64,000 nucleotides of DNA from Phytophthora sp. 'mugwort' (lineage: Eukaryota > Oomycota > Peronosporomycetes > Peronosporales > Peronosporaceae): the NCBI GenBank assembly GCA_033558025.1, contig JAUCEF010000001.1, positions 682,001 through 746,000 on the forward strand, given 5' to 3'. The position numbers were made by a program, and so were the translations under genes. Positions 9,367 to 21,700 of this stretch are shown piece by piece. Numbering within the stretch: the first letter of the stretch is position 1; the number at the start of each line of letters is the position of its first letter. The notes beneath the pieces are model-generated. The model made no database searches. It saw nothing but the letters and a program-made list of their open reading frames with translations, and was not told the origin of the DNA.

Positions 9367-12300
9367 GTGAGCGACCTTAGCTGGCCTCTAGAAGGCTCCA
9401 GCTCGGTCGATGAGGTCGGGACCGGGTCAAGCGACGACCGTACGGACGAGAAGAGCCAACACGAGGTGTGCTCTGAATTGCAGCGCACACAGTTCAAGTC
9501 GTGGAAGCTATTCTTCGAATACCTCGACGAGTATCAAAAGGAAACGTTCCAGGTGAGGAAGGGTACTGCATGCTACATTCTAAACCGCTCGTACAGCGAT
9601 GCACGTGCTAACGTCTCGTTGTCCTGACAGGTATTTCAAATACGCTCCACCATAAAAGCGTCGCCGAACGGAATAGAGTCATCCGTCGCACCAAGAACTC
9701 TATGGCTCTCCTTCTACCGGATGACTGGAAGGACTACGCGAAAACGCTCATCTGCACGCACGGTGGGCAGTACAGATATCGTGGAATGGCAAACGCCCAC
9801 GTCAAGAGACTCGACCGATGAACTGCCAGGCGCAGGTTAGTACTAGACCCGGTCCGTGGCAATCAGTCGGGTCCAATCTGTGCCATTTGATGTTAACCTT
9901 TGTCAGAATTCTGACGTTATATGCTAATATTGTGTTACAGATTAACGCCTATGTTAGACTCGTGAACAAAGCACCACAAGAATTTGCCATATGTATTACC
10001 AAGTCCGTTCTTACACACAACCATCGGTTGGGATTGCGCACGTACAAGCAGTACGCGTGCAACAGGCTTTCGGTGAGCGAAGATGTGCTGGCGACAGCCA
10101 ATAAACTACGGAAAGCAGGGGCTAAGTCCAAGGAAATTCTACGGTATCTAGTGGAATAAACGGACAGTAATCCAACACCCGGGACGTCCACAACCTCATT
10201 CACAACATGAAGAAGAAGGAGCAAGGTGCATCTACCCGCGCTCAGCGGTTGAAGACGTGGAAGGTCGAGTTTTGCGGTATCCTCGGTAATACCGGGCGTA
10301 TCTTCTTGGATTCATCCTCCGAAAAGGTTTGACAAACGGCCCAAGTGTGTTGGTAACCATTAATTTGACATATTTTGATATGTTGTTGTAGAGATTCGCG
10401 ACATATATTACCATACAGACGCGGCACATGGTGGATTTATTTGCCAAGTTTCCAGAGATTTTAATGATTGATGCGACACATGGTACCAACACTTCGAAGT
10501 ACAAAGTTTTTCTTTTATGGCTCATGATATTTTCGAGAAGGGTCAATATGTTCAACATGCACTGGTGCAGAACGAGCGAAGTGAAACGTTATTGACTGCA
10601 TTCGACGAGTTCAAGAAGAATAACCCGTCGTGGACGAAGTTGCAATGTGTTGTCATCGACAAAGATTTCACGGAGATCGGGGTGTTGAAGATTGTTCTTC
10701 CTCACGTGCGAATTCTGCTCTGTCAGTTCCATGTGGTGAAATATCTCCGTGAGGAGATTGCTGCGCCGATTACGCAATTTCGACTTGGCAAAAGGACCAG
10801 TTACGGGCTACGATGAATTTACTCGTCTATGCTAAGACGGAGCGTGAATATGAGAAGCACTACAGGTACATGCGGTACCTAGTGTATGTTGGTCGGAGAT
10901 CGCCACAAATTACAACGGGTGGTGACGGTGGTGTAGCTTCGGGGTGTGCTGGGGATGACGGGGAGGTAGATCGTGATGCACCTCCACGGTCGAGTGAAGT
11001 CCTGTGCCAGCCGGGTGCAGTCGAGGACCATTCGGGCGCAGTCGAGAACCAGTCGGGGGTAGTCGGGGTTACTTAGGAACTCTCGCATCCCTTTGACGTA
11101 TATTTCGCTAAGAACTGGAACGGCTGCAAAGAATTATGGTGTTCGTACACGAGGCAAAATGCGGTAACGTTGGGGAATAATACTAACAACAGGTTAGAAT
11201 CCTCGTGGAAACAAATGAAAGAGGTGAGACTCATTCATGGGGTTGGACGAATGCCTCGCTTCAATCATATTTTACCAGATGCGCGTAGAACAACAATTTC
11301 TCGACCAGATTTCGAAAGTATCCGTTGTGCATCACCATGGGTATGACCGTAAGATGAGTGTCGTGGTCAATTTGTGAGCGAGCATGTAAGCTTGTTGATC
11401 CACATCCAATACGTCTACGCCACAGGACCTGCTTCGTACACCTTTTGCGAGTCATTTCCTTGGATGATCTTTATCAAGAATTCTTCAACAAGAGAAGGCG
11501 ATTTTGACGAACCTGGCATGGAATACACAGTGAACACATCAACGTGGAACTGTTCTTGTATTTTTATGAGCACAAGATTGTTACCGTGTCGTCATGTAAT
11601 CTGCATTCGAAAGAGTCTTAACATGGAGACAGTTATTCCTACGCAGTTGCTAAACCAACGCTGGTTGTCGAGCTCGAGTCGTGAGGCCCGGGTGCCTCCA
11701 GATGTTCCTGCCGTTCCGTTTGCCGTCGGATCCATTTTACGAAAACCGCAAATTCCATGGGACAGAAATCGCAAGTCGCAAGTTTCGTGAGGGCGAATCA
11801 ATCAGCACGTCGATTAGCGATGCCATCAGCTCATTAGGTATGAGCGAATACAAGGCAGCTATGAACGCATTGGCTCGTGTCGCTGAGCTTTTCAAGGTGA
11901 AACAGTTCAATTTGTTCGAAGAGTTGCCCCGCTCTGGAGCGTGCTGTACTACCGCTGAAGAAACGCATAGATTGACAAACAATCATCATGAAGGTCAGGT
12001 GGTGGAGACTGATAATGCAATGAGCCGCGACGAGGAGGATGATCCGCTGGCGATTAGGTGGCACTACCGGTAGAACAGTTAGTGGAGTTGGGTACACATG
12101 TGGCTGAGCCAGTTCCGCAGTTGGTGGAGTCAGTTCCGCAGTCGATGAAGTCTGTTTCACAGTCGGTGGAGTCTGTTCCGCAGTCTGGGGAGTCGGGTAC
12201 ACACGCGGTTGAATCTGTTTCGCAGTCGGTGGAGTTGGGTACACATGCGGCTAGTCAATTCCGCAGTCGGTGGAATTGTCGCAGTCGTGGAAGCAGATAT

Positions 12301-12730
12301 TAATTCGGGAGGGATACTACAGAGCGAGCCACTTGACACTTCTGTTGCTAATTTTGAAGTTGGGAGGCCAATCCGGCCTCGAGGCCGTCCAAAACAGACT
12401 ACAAAAACGAAAAAAGCAAAGACAAACGCTTCCATCAGAATAGCAGCCGAAGACTCGACTTCATACGACGAGCAGTTGAATCTCCGTTCGTTGGGGGGAC
12501 TGTATTGCGCCGGAATTACTTACGCGGCCTCTTCCGACCAAATTAAGAAGTTCAATTTGTTTACCTTCCCCACAAAGACGAAGCCACCTATCGCGCACGT
12601 AGTTTCTAAGCTACCGGCCATCAAGCGACCACTGGATCTATCTGATATTCCACGTATTGCCTCGCAGCCTCATACAGAGATCGAGCGCCAAGGTAGTGAT
12701 ATTGCTGAAGAAACCCGAAGGGCTCGCTGA
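9367..12730 (+). pseudogene. MULE transposase pseudogene
   Basis: Fragments in order: an N-terminal part (9367-9560); a FAR1-like domain (about 9690-10110) with CTHGGQYRYRG, NCQAQINAYV and a THNH-type His pair before LGLRTYKQYACNR; a MULE core with first Asp in EILMIDATHGTN (about 10455), second Asp in VVIDKDFTE (about 10655), CQFHVVKYL (about 10725), and third acidic residue in NNRLESSWKQMKE (about 11195); a SWIM finger CSCIFMSTRLLPCRHV (about 11550); then (VE/PQ)SV repeats at 12060-12260 and an AT-hook RPRGRPKQ near 12380. Frame changes fall near 9640, 9830, 10510, 10810 and 11680, among others. The encoded enzyme would have cut and rejoined transposon ends. Confidence 0.65.
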
Positions 12731-13004
12731 GCGAGATGTCGCGATTGAATTCCGGGGTTAGGCATCATCACTACGTCCACTATTAAGGCGATGAGCCGTT
12801 GGCATGCAACCAAGTCTGTTGTGGATGTTGTGGAAAAAAGCTGTGGTAGATGTCCTCGATTGACTTTGATGTCGATCTACCGCCTCCATATCATATTGTG
12901 GAAGACGAAACGCTGCCACCCAAGGTGGTGAAAATCCCGCTGTTGTCAGAAAAGGTGAGATGCAGCATTGCATTGATTCATAAAAACTAAGCGTAATCGC
13001 TAAC

Positions 13005-13500
13005 TTGTATTATGTGCAGATGGATACGTTAGACCTTGTTGCTAAACGTTGCTTGGGAGACCGCGCAATGATGGAAGTTATGACGAAGCTGTTTGGGTCA
13101 AAGTCTGACGTAGTGATCATTGATGCGTGTAATTGGGGTCATCTGCTTGACGGAATTTCGAGCATTACGGATGAGGCGCTGGTGAGTATGTTCGTCGGGG
13201 TAACATCCGAGCGAATTTTAATCCCGATTGATTGCAACAACAACCATTGGTGTGTGATAATGATAAGGCTGGAAGCGTGTGAAGTGGTGTACTACGGTCC
13301 CATGATGTCAAGCTACACTATGAGTGTTCGCGTCCTGGCCCTACAAATTGTCGGCTACTTTCCACGGATCTCTGGACGCTACCGAGAGAGACCATTTATA
13401 ACCAAGATGGGAGGGAGTCCAAGTTGATATCTACAACTGCGGGATCTACGTTCTACTCGTCCAATAGATGTTCAGCGGGTTGGAAGACGTAGGTGATCTA
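13005..13500 (+). pseudogene. Ulp1-like (C48) cysteine protease domain of the MULE
   Basis: The frame from 13005 reads into a typical C48 core: RILIPIDCNNNHWCVIMI holds the catalytic His (HW). The following VVYYGPMMSSY is where family members have the catalytic Asp (YDPM), here Gly. After a frameshift near 13410 the next frame gives VDIYNCGIYVLLV, with the catalytic Cys in the usual NCG context, then a stop. Ulp1 proteases process SUMO; in MULEs their role is uncertain. The lost Asp, the frameshift and the early stop indicate a dead gene. A possible short intron precedes the domain (tgtgcag at 13013-13019). Confidence 0.6.
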
Positions 13501-14072
13501 CGGTAGCAAGAACTTAAAGTATCTGCGATACCGCTAATTACAAAAATGTCTGTCATGAATATATTCCCCTTTCCTCTCAATTAGGCCGTAGCCTTCATGC
13601 TAAATGGCTTGTTGTCTGTCCTTCACGTACATCGTTGGGGTATGTTTTGCTGTCTTTGTGTCCTTCACGTTGCCTTTAGTTTTCCTTGGCCATTTAGTCA
13701 CTTGGAGTGAACTGCCAGACCTCTGTTATCCGGATTATACGTACACACCGCTGTTATCAAATGATGACAAAGCTCTCGCTTTAATCTAGTCGGGCGCAGT
13801 CGGTGTCAGTCGGGGCACGTCGGGCGCAAATGTACTGTGATCACACCGGCTGAGTCGGTCGCAATAACACGTGTCAAATAAGAAACACGAGTGGCAAATC
13901 CAGACGGATATTATCCGGATAACGTCTCACCCACAGGTGGATATTTCCACCGCCTAACTTTGGCCTAAGTCGCACGGAAATGTTTTAAGTGCATCCTATG
14001 CCGCGGCAACTTGAAGAGAAATGGAACAGCAAAGACTTCATTGCTTCATTGGGACTCGTTAAGTACGGTGCC
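13501..14072. other. No gene seen
   Basis: Mostly AT-rich with a GTCGGGCGCAG-like repeat near 13790-13850 that resembles 10990-11070 inside the MULE. A hydrophobic 61-codon frame at 13604-13789 matches nothing and has no supporting context. Confidence 0.45.
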
Positions 14073-14333
14073 TTACTTTGTCGCTTTCTTCTCGCCTCGG
14101 TAGCGGAAACTGTTCGGGTTCAACTGCTTCGCGCGGTTGACCAAAGCCCACTTGGGCATGGCGCTTTTGATTCCTCCTTTAGCCGAACCCGAGCTACTGG
14201 CGCTGCGTTGGATGCTCGAAGTAACTCGAGCCACGGTGGCCTCCATCCCCATGCTAAGCTGAGGTGTGCTGCTCACCTCCGGTGGAGCTGGAGTGGTGCT
14301 TTCCGCCTTGTGCTTTCCGCCTTTCCCTATCAT
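14073..14333 (-). CDS. Small protein with NRAxQLNPN motif, 86 aa
   Basis: Start ATG at 14333 (MIGKGGKHKAEST), chosen because it aligns with the MGKGSGSG start of the divergent neighbour; a Met five codons upstream is also in frame. The N-terminal 50 residues are Ser/Thr/Pro-rich and likely disordered. The C-terminus carries a Lys-rich linker and the motif NRAKQLNPNSFRYRG, then EKKATK. The neighbouring small gene ends with DNRANQLNPNNATYYSSRA, so the shared NRAxQLNPNxxxY core marks a family of short eukaryotic proteins whose function I do not know. The gene is transcribed away from its partner across 237 bp. Confidence 0.6.
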   Translation of the reverse strand: MIGKGGKHKAESTTPAPPEVSSTPQLSMGMEATVARVTSSIQRSASSSGSAKGGIKSAMPKWALVNRAKQLNPNSFRYRGEKKATK

Positions 14334-14570
14334 CACTAATGGCTGCACTTCAACATCTGGATGTGGTAGCCGAGTGGAGAATTGGGACTAGTGCCGCAAA
14401 GGTTGCTTGACAATTGATAGCCGAAGCAGAGAGAAGCTTGCATTTGGCATTTCAATCTGGGACAATGCGCTCATGACTTATCTAACGAGTTCCGAGTACC
14501 GTCGTCGTGGCAGCTCACAATTGAATATAACGAAAAGACCAAAGGGCTGAAGGTCAGGAAGAAGAAGACG

Positions 14571-14729
14571 ATGGGCAAAGGTAGCGGCAGTGGAGCGAAG
14601 GGCGGCTCCAGTGGGTCGGGGTCGAAGGGAGGCGGGGGCTCGGGAAGCTCAAAAGCGGCGACCGACAATCGTGCGAACCAGTTGAATCCGAATAATGCGA
14701 CCTATTATTCGTCCCGCGCACACGGATAA
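14571..14729 (+). CDS. Small Gly/Ser-rich protein with DNRANQLNPN motif, 52 aa
   Basis: ATG at 14571 and TAA at 14727-14729. Residues 1-28 are a Gly/Ser/Lys linker (MGKGSGSGAKGG...), followed by the compact C-terminal motif DNRANQLNPNNATYYSSRA. The same motif class ends the divergently transcribed gene at 14073-14333, which supports both as real. The frame is open upstream but has no Met there. Minus-strand frames over it are shadows of the Gly/Ser repeats. Function unknown. The conserved tail suggests a binding peptide on a flexible linker. Confidence 0.6.
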   Translation: MGKGSGSGAKGGSSGSGSKGGGGSGSSKAATDNRANQLNPNNATYYSSRAHG

Positions 14730-15127
14730 AGTCGGAGAGTTGAGCTGGCGTTGTCGTTAATGACAAAGGGATGCCCAAGTTTTTTATGCTGCGACTTTGC
14801 TGCTGGTAAGCCAGAGAAGCCAATATCTACAAAAGAACGCGGTGAAGTAAAGTAGCGTCCTTGTCGAGTAAATCTAGGCATGCCAGTGTGGCAGTAAGGC
14901 TTCCTAATTCATTTTATTTTGAGAATTTTGGGTTTCAACCGCATCCAGGTCAATTTTAATCACAATTACATACATGCTGCAGTTTAGTTGAAATCACGCC
15001 GCAAATCTCACAGTGAGGATCAGCACCTCGCCGGAACTTGTGGTACCAAGTTGTTGAGGATGACCTGCCTGCTATCGCTTGCCGCATAACGACTTGTGTG
15101 ACTTGTGGGCCAATCTATCTGTCATCC
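14730..15127. other. No gene seen
   Basis: Spacer between the small plus-strand gene and the 3' end of the LRR-like pseudogene. Nothing is recognised. Confidence 0.5.
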
Positions 15128-17396
15128 TTAGTAATTCAGGATGCAGATTTCGCGCGTTACGCGCCTTGCTGCATATTTGAAGATTAAACGAATTGATTGT
15201 TCTCCTAGATGCTGACCAGAATGAAATACACTAATGAACGCAAGTTTGTGATCTGATGACAAATTCTCAGGTGGTAGCTGCTCTCCATTATGCGCCGAGA
15301 AGCTTTTCACAAAGCGCGTATAGAAGTCACCTTCAATGTAGAGCTTCAAATATTCCAATGTACTGTTGGTGTCCAACATACGCACGAAAGTCTCAATCAT
15401 CGCTTCGTAATCGACAACAGCGATGTCAATGTCTTAAATGCGTAATTTTCCCACGCACAGATGTCGTAGATGCCGCGCAGCCTCTCGCTCAGGGTCACTA
15501 AGTACGTTTGCAAATTCATCCAAACTGACAGGGCTCATTCGGAAGTGTTCAATCGAAAGTGACTCGATCTGACAATATCCGACATCGTAGCCATGTGTGA
15601 ACGCAAACAAATCTTCCACTTGAGCCCCGTTGAGCTGCAGCCTTTTAAGATTGGGACACGAGCGAAGGATGGAACCTAGTCCCTGTTCGCGCAGCAAATT
15701 CGTCTGGAGCATGAGATTACCCAGAATGTGACCGATGAGCAAAATGAGTTGAGCGAGCACTTTATCCGTGTAACTTTTGGCCACCTGCGCAATTAGACTC
15801 AGATCCGTAATGCCAATCCATTTGTTGCGCAAATGCGAGTCAGATAAATATCGGTCATGTGCAAGGTCTGGATGCACCCAGCACTTGCCGTACCCTGGAA
15901 CGACAATTTCTACCCACTCTTCTGCTGGACCAGTTTTATAATTACCACAGTAACAGCTACTGGTGTTCAGAACAGCAAAATCTGCGTCATATTCTAGCAC
16001 CAGAGGCTTGCAGCCACTCGTCTTGACGGCATAGCGGCTCTATACACCACTGTGTTTTTTCTCAATCGAACCATTTCTTGACCATCAGCTTTACGGTCCG
16101 CTGGGTTTCTTTCTGGTTGCTTTTCATACTTCTTTATACGCTGAGTTGCCTCGTGTTTTGCCCAAAGCGGATCAAGCAGCTCCTGTGCAGGCTTGTTCGC
16201 ATTTATGATGGAGGCGATAGCCGCAACGTCATCCGCGAGAAGTTGTGGTTCAGTGATGACCAGCTTTCTTACCGAAGATCGTTCATTATTTGGCGTAAAT
16301 AAAGCATAGGCCAGCCACTTCCACTTGAGTGCACGAGCGTCCTGAACACCGATTCCAACACAAGTTCTCTCACACTTAATGCCCCGCGCAACGCCGAGTA
16401 CAGCGCTGCAAACCGACGGTCGTCAATATCCACGTCATTCACGACAACTGTCTCCACTCGACTCCAATGTCCTTCACTCATAGTTTCATCAACGTGTGGT
16501 TGCGGTGCAAAAGTCGACGAGAACAGCTGAGCCCGCGGACCACCGCCCAGAACAGCCAGCAGACAGTCTGCAAGCGGTTGTCGCGGGCATTCGTCTTCGA
16601 TAAAAAATCTGTCGACTTTAGTGGTAACTGTAGACACGACACCTTGGCCCCCACCACTACCAGCTCCTTTAACGCTCTTGCTACCGACTCATTTAGCTCA
16701 AACTCCCGCAGATTTAATTGTACGGCTTCAAATACGAAGGGCCAGGGGTTACCACCATCTTCGTGTGTCTCGGCGTCTTGATTGTCTTTACTATCTGATA
16801 CATTTGGCTCCTTCTCTTTGTTCACTTTGTCAGCGTCTTTAGACATTAATGCCTTGAGTACCCGCTGCACACATTGCGGATACTGTTGAAGACCCACTAA
16901 TTAATATCTCGAGGTGCGAATGGAGACAGAAGGGAATGTTCACGTCCGGTACAAGTGTCCCCAGCTTAATCTTTGAGATCCTCTCGATTTCCTCTTTTGC
17001 CAAGATGAAATCATCTCCTACAGTGGTCTCTCTGTCCCACGGCAACAGGGCTTTGCACACTGTTTCGGGCCATAGTAAGGAGTGGCTTGTGTGGTCGTCC
17101 AGCACGAAGATGACCCGGAGGCTCTTAAACTTGTTGATGTCGCCGTTCAGGTCACATTTATCACGTAAAATGTCACAGAATGATGGATGATCAGCTACTG
17201 CCACAAACGATAATAAGGTTAGAGATTTCCGATCTTGGCAACAGGCTGGAGCTCGAGTTGCGTTGGTGGGCAGTGTCACCAGCAGCCAATGACCGCGGTG
17301 ACTGTCGCTCGGAGCCGCGTTAATTGGCGACTCGTTAATCTGTAGACGCCTTCGCAGCCACTTGCACCACGGGAATAGCACGAGCCATGAGTCCAT
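15128..17396 (-). pseudogene. LRR-like protein pseudogene
   Basis: Minus-strand segments read as one protein only if several breaks are bridged: 17396-16839, 16897-16478, 16637-16269, a segment at about 16300-16040, 16000-15434 and 15400-15128. Adjoining segments overlap in different frames (near 16870, 16610, 16290, 16010), and the last two are in one frame divided by a TAA at 15434-15436. Leu-rich pieces such as LGSILRSCPNLKRLQLNGAQ and NSTLEYLKLYIEGDF have the LxxLxL spacing of ribonuclease-inhibitor-like leucine-rich repeats. No signal peptide or kinase domain is seen. Introns cannot explain the short overlaps, so decay (or clustered sequence errors) is the best reading. Confidence 0.55.
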
Positions 17397-18715
17397 TGAG
17401 GAAGATACTGAGAAGAATCAGGAATATGGCGCCAAATGACATGTGGTTGACGAGGAGCTGATCAATTATGAGAGGTCAGTTTCGTCACAGGTTTCGTCAC
17501 AGATGTATTGGCTCGATAGGAGCACGCGTCAAACTGCAGAAAATGACAGCACGATCACCCTCGTAGTGCGACCAGTATGTGATGGACTGTAGGAAGGTTC
17601 TCTCGCTTGTCACGGCTCGGGGATTAGCTAGTCCACCTAGGCACGGGAACTTGCTGGGGATGCCTCAACTTTGGGTCTATTTCATGTGCGCCCCACAGAA
17701 AAGCGATTAGATTATAAAATTTGTACTTTGAAGTACTTTGTAGTATGCAAGTGATCTACCTGTGGCTACATATAAATCTTGTGCCAGTTTCCTTGTCAGT
17801 GTTCACGAAGCTTATACATTGTGCTACCAGACCGGCGGTTGCAGAGCAAATGTACTCATTCATCTCGTACTAAATGTACTGTACGAAGTAGCCGCCATGA
17901 GCAGCAAAAAAATTGGGTTCTGCATTTGAAATGCTTGAAGTTCCGGCACAAAACCTAGATTGAGCAAGTAGCGCTTGAGAAGTGTTAGAGACGCTACAAT
18001 ACTGGTACGCGAACAGACTTTAGGTCTGTCGTCCTCGCTAGGCTCAAGCTCGTCGTGAGCACAATCAGCGGGCAGCGGAACACAATCAGTGTGTTCCCTG
18101 TATGCGTGTTTCTACATGACTATATGGAGATGGCACTACGGTGGTGCCGACAACAAGTCGTGGTTGAAGGAAGCTCTCCGTCAAGCATCATCTGAGCGTT
18201 ATCACTGGCCCTGGGTGCAAAGGGTTGATCCAGGGCCCATGAGCAAGCGGAGAGGACAGCGAGCAGTCTGCAGGGAGCCCCGTGTGCAAGGATAGACAGC
18301 TTAGGGCGCAGCCTTCTTCTTTTGTTCATCTCAATCTAACTCACTTTCCAACTTACTTCTCCACGAGCAAGTAGCTCGTGCGATAAGGTTAGTCTATTTA
18401 ACCGGACAGTCAAAAACGAGGTGTCAATCACAATATAAAAAGCTAATGCAGGCAGTTACCGGTAAGTTCTACTTCAGTATTTTATCAGGGATTGAAAAGA
18501 CCCATAGCGGTGACCATGAACTAGAACGGTGACGATGCTAGACTGCCGTGGCATGTGTATATCTGTGCTCGAAACTGGATCGATTGGAAATAGCAGAATC
18601 AGATCATTATGTAAATGCAAAACAAAGAATTCCGATGTTTTCGCGTTAGAAAAATAGTAATGTATTTTTTGTCTACATGTAGCACACTCACAGACCAGGC
18701 ACACTTACAGCCAGT
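17397..18715. other. No gene seen (1.3 kb)
   Basis: No frame longer than about 75 codons and no recognisable motif or repeat. It probably holds the promoter side of the LRR pseudogene and the 3' flank of the FUSC/EF-hand gene. Confidence 0.5.
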
Positions 18716-21700
18716 TTAAGACGAGACAACGATCTCTTCCATTAGCGTCAGGTTTCTGGCAATACCCTCGGCGCCACTGACCAGACAGTTGAGCAAAAGC
18801 AGCTCCTCCATCGTTACTCGCTTGAATCGGTGACCTTCCATCAACCACTCAACGTAGGCAGATTTCATCTGGGCAGCGATGTCACTTGTCGTAAAGTCCT
18901 CGACGTTCAATACATCATGATTGCGACGAATGGGCGAAGTCATCACCGTCGAGGCACGCTTCATGTAGCTGGACCCTCTCTTTGGAGTATTTTGTGCTGA
19001 CGACACTGCACTCAAAATTCGACCTTCCTTTGTTGGTGATTTCGAGTCAAACATACTACCCGTGATTTTCGTCATGCCTGTGCCATTCGAAGACGTGACG
19101 CTGCAACTAGCTCGAGATACGTGAGAGGCACCTTGACTGTCTTCGTGAATGCTCGACAACGCCTGCTTTAATGCCGTAGCCTTGGGCTTTCGACGGTGAT
19201 ACACCTCGACCTCCAGTTTGAGACCATCTTCAAGTGCGGCCATAAACTCCTCGAAAGATACTTTGCCACTGCAATCTTTGTCTACAATTTCCATGAAATC
19301 TGCAACATATTTGGTGATTTCTTCCTGTTTTACAGCGCCAGATTGCGCAAAAATCGTCTCTAGCATGACCGCCACTTCGTCCGCATCGATCTCGCCGCTG
19401 CAGTCTTTATCTGCAACACGGAACGCTTCCTTCATCTGCATGAAAATGGCCGTCTGGTCCGGATCAGAGTACAGGAAGGACTCTCCAAAGAGCATCTGCA
19501 ACGTATTGAACGTGTCGTCAACAGCAGACAAGAATTGGTTACTTGCTTCCTGCCACCTCGTGTGGGTTGTCCGACCACCATTCGTGTCAAACACGCGTGC
19601 ACTCTCCGACCCCATGTCGCGAATGTCGACCGAGTTGGTCTGAGCCAGGTTCTGCTTCACACGGTAACTGTACCAGCGCACGAGCTTAAACAACAGATTG
19701 TTGTTGTTCAGCAGACGAGTTGTGCTGTCGAATACAGCCTCGTACTTCTGTTTCGAGAAGGCAGGCCGCCACATCTGAGGTTCAGCTTGTGCCTCCTTAA
19801 GCAGCGTCTGCTGTTCCACAAGTTGCGCCGGGATTTGCACTTGAAGAATATCGCGAACTTCTTCCATCGTTTCATCACTCATTTGCCCGGAATTCGAAAG
19901 GTGGTGGCCGAACAAAATCCCAAACGCTTTTTGCTGCATTTTCAGTGTCTGCTGAATATTTTTGCGCAACAAACTGGTGGCACTCTCGGGGCACATTGCC
20001 ATTTCTAGTACGATGAACAGTACCAGACCTACAGATGTCTGTGCTAGACTCGAGTAGGAACTAATGGCGATTGTCGAGGAACTGTCGGATCCGTTCGCAT
20101 AGCAAACATCCGATTGGCGGAGCAAAACGCCAGCAGCAATGAAAGCAGACACCACACCAGCGTATGAACTGTAGCCTTCGACGAACTTGACGTACATGGA
20201 CACGGTCACCCAGATAAAGAGCAGCAGATCCGATAGGAAAACATTCAGGAACCGAGGATTGCAAACTTGGGAAATGAAGAACTGGAAAACCGAGGGCACG
20301 ACACTTCCAGCCACGACGCCACCCACACGATTCACGGTGACACTGAAAGATCCACCGATATGATTCCCCATCACGTATGCAACAGCGGAAGGTGTCGTGG
20401 AACTGAAGCCGTAAATGTACACGGCGAGGAAAATACCCATAATAATGGCAACTGAAACTCGCGCAGCTTCCAAACTTCGAGCTCGAGTATACCGGTGGGC
20501 CGCGAAAAAACTTTTAATCGCCTGTACAATAAACGACTTCGCCCGACGCCCTCCGTTGAAGTCCTTGTTGTTGTGGGTGTCTTGGTACTCGATCAACGTA
20601 CTGCAGAACGAGTTAAGCGAAAACAGGAACAAATTTAGCGGGACGTTGCCTTCGACGTCTTTCGGCTTAACCTTCTGTGACTGGAGTAGCCGGATCTGGG
20701 CCTCGCGGTAGTGACGCAGCGTGTTTTCCATCTGCCTCTTCAATGTTTCGATCGCCTGGAGATTAAGCTCTACGCATAATTAAAAATATAAAAACATTAG
20801 TATCTGGAAATACAAACCAGGATCTTTAACATACTTACGCTCAGATGAAGCATGAATTTCCCCCGAGATCTCGTGCAGCAAATCGCCGGATCGCATCTGA
20901 ATGACGTAGATTTCGCGCTGAAGGACCTTCATGTACATAAAGTGCAGGTGGTCATACTGCTCGAGCTGCATGGCGTTATTCAGCGACCGAAGGTCCGCAA
21001 TCAACGAGCCGATAAGACGGACGTAGCCCTTCGTCATCGAACGGTTGAACTTGAAAAATAAATGAAAGCCGAAGAGCTGCTCCCACCACACGTTTTCCAG
21101 CAACGCGTTCATTCGGCGGTGGCGCGCCGCTGCTGCATCAAATTTGCGCTGGAGTTTTAGTTTCAGGAAGTTCATGTGATCCACATTCTTGTTCTTGAAA
21201 CAGTACGAGTCTACAATAACGTTCAGCAGATCTAGAACATCCCCCGATGCCTTCTTGGTTTCCTCACGCAGCTTGACAATGGCGCTGTCAAGTTGCACAT
21301 ATTTTGTCAGTTGCTGGAAATCATAAAAGCTTTAAAGTGAAAAAAATACTTACAAAATCGGGTACGGAATAAACATAATAAGCAGCGAAATGAGAGTTCC
21401 CACAAAACCCACGAGGAAATACATCGCAAGGTTGTTCAGGATGTTGCTGGTCTCGAAATATGAGTCACCGGTGGCTTTTAGCCGCGTCGAGTCCAGTGGA
21501 TCAGTTGGATTAATAATTGTCAGTGCTGAAAAAAATAATGACAAAATGTTAGATGAAAGCAAACCTCGTGAAGAAACCAGATTGTTAAAACACCATACTG
21601 AAGTAGAGGTTGTTAGCCAGCGCGAACTTCTTGGTGTTGCTCTCAAGCGGCAGCAACAGGATCACAACAGTGAAGAGCACCATCCATGGCAACACGGCGT

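Larger units (their letters stand above)
9367..13500 (+). mobile_element. Decayed MULE DNA transposon with FAR1-like, DDE, SWIM and Ulp1 parts
   Basis: A chain of plus-strand frame fragments gives, in order, a FAR1-like zinc-binding region, a MULE DDE transposase core, a SWIM zinc finger, a repetitive acidic/serine stretch, an AT-hook and a Ulp1-like cysteine protease. That is the order seen in MULEs that have captured a Ulp1 peptidase. Many frameshifts and stops show that it is dead. I could not define terminal inverted repeats or a 9-bp target duplication. GTCGGG-rich repeats at 10990-11070 and 13790-13850 may be element-internal. Confidence 0.65.

Noticed and set aside
20780..21298. Taking the nearer AG (at 21314) as the acceptor of exon 5 of the transporter
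   Set aside because: It breaks phase and gives a stop. The AG at 21285-21286, with a CTGAC branch-like sequence before it, keeps the frame with a 69-bp intron.
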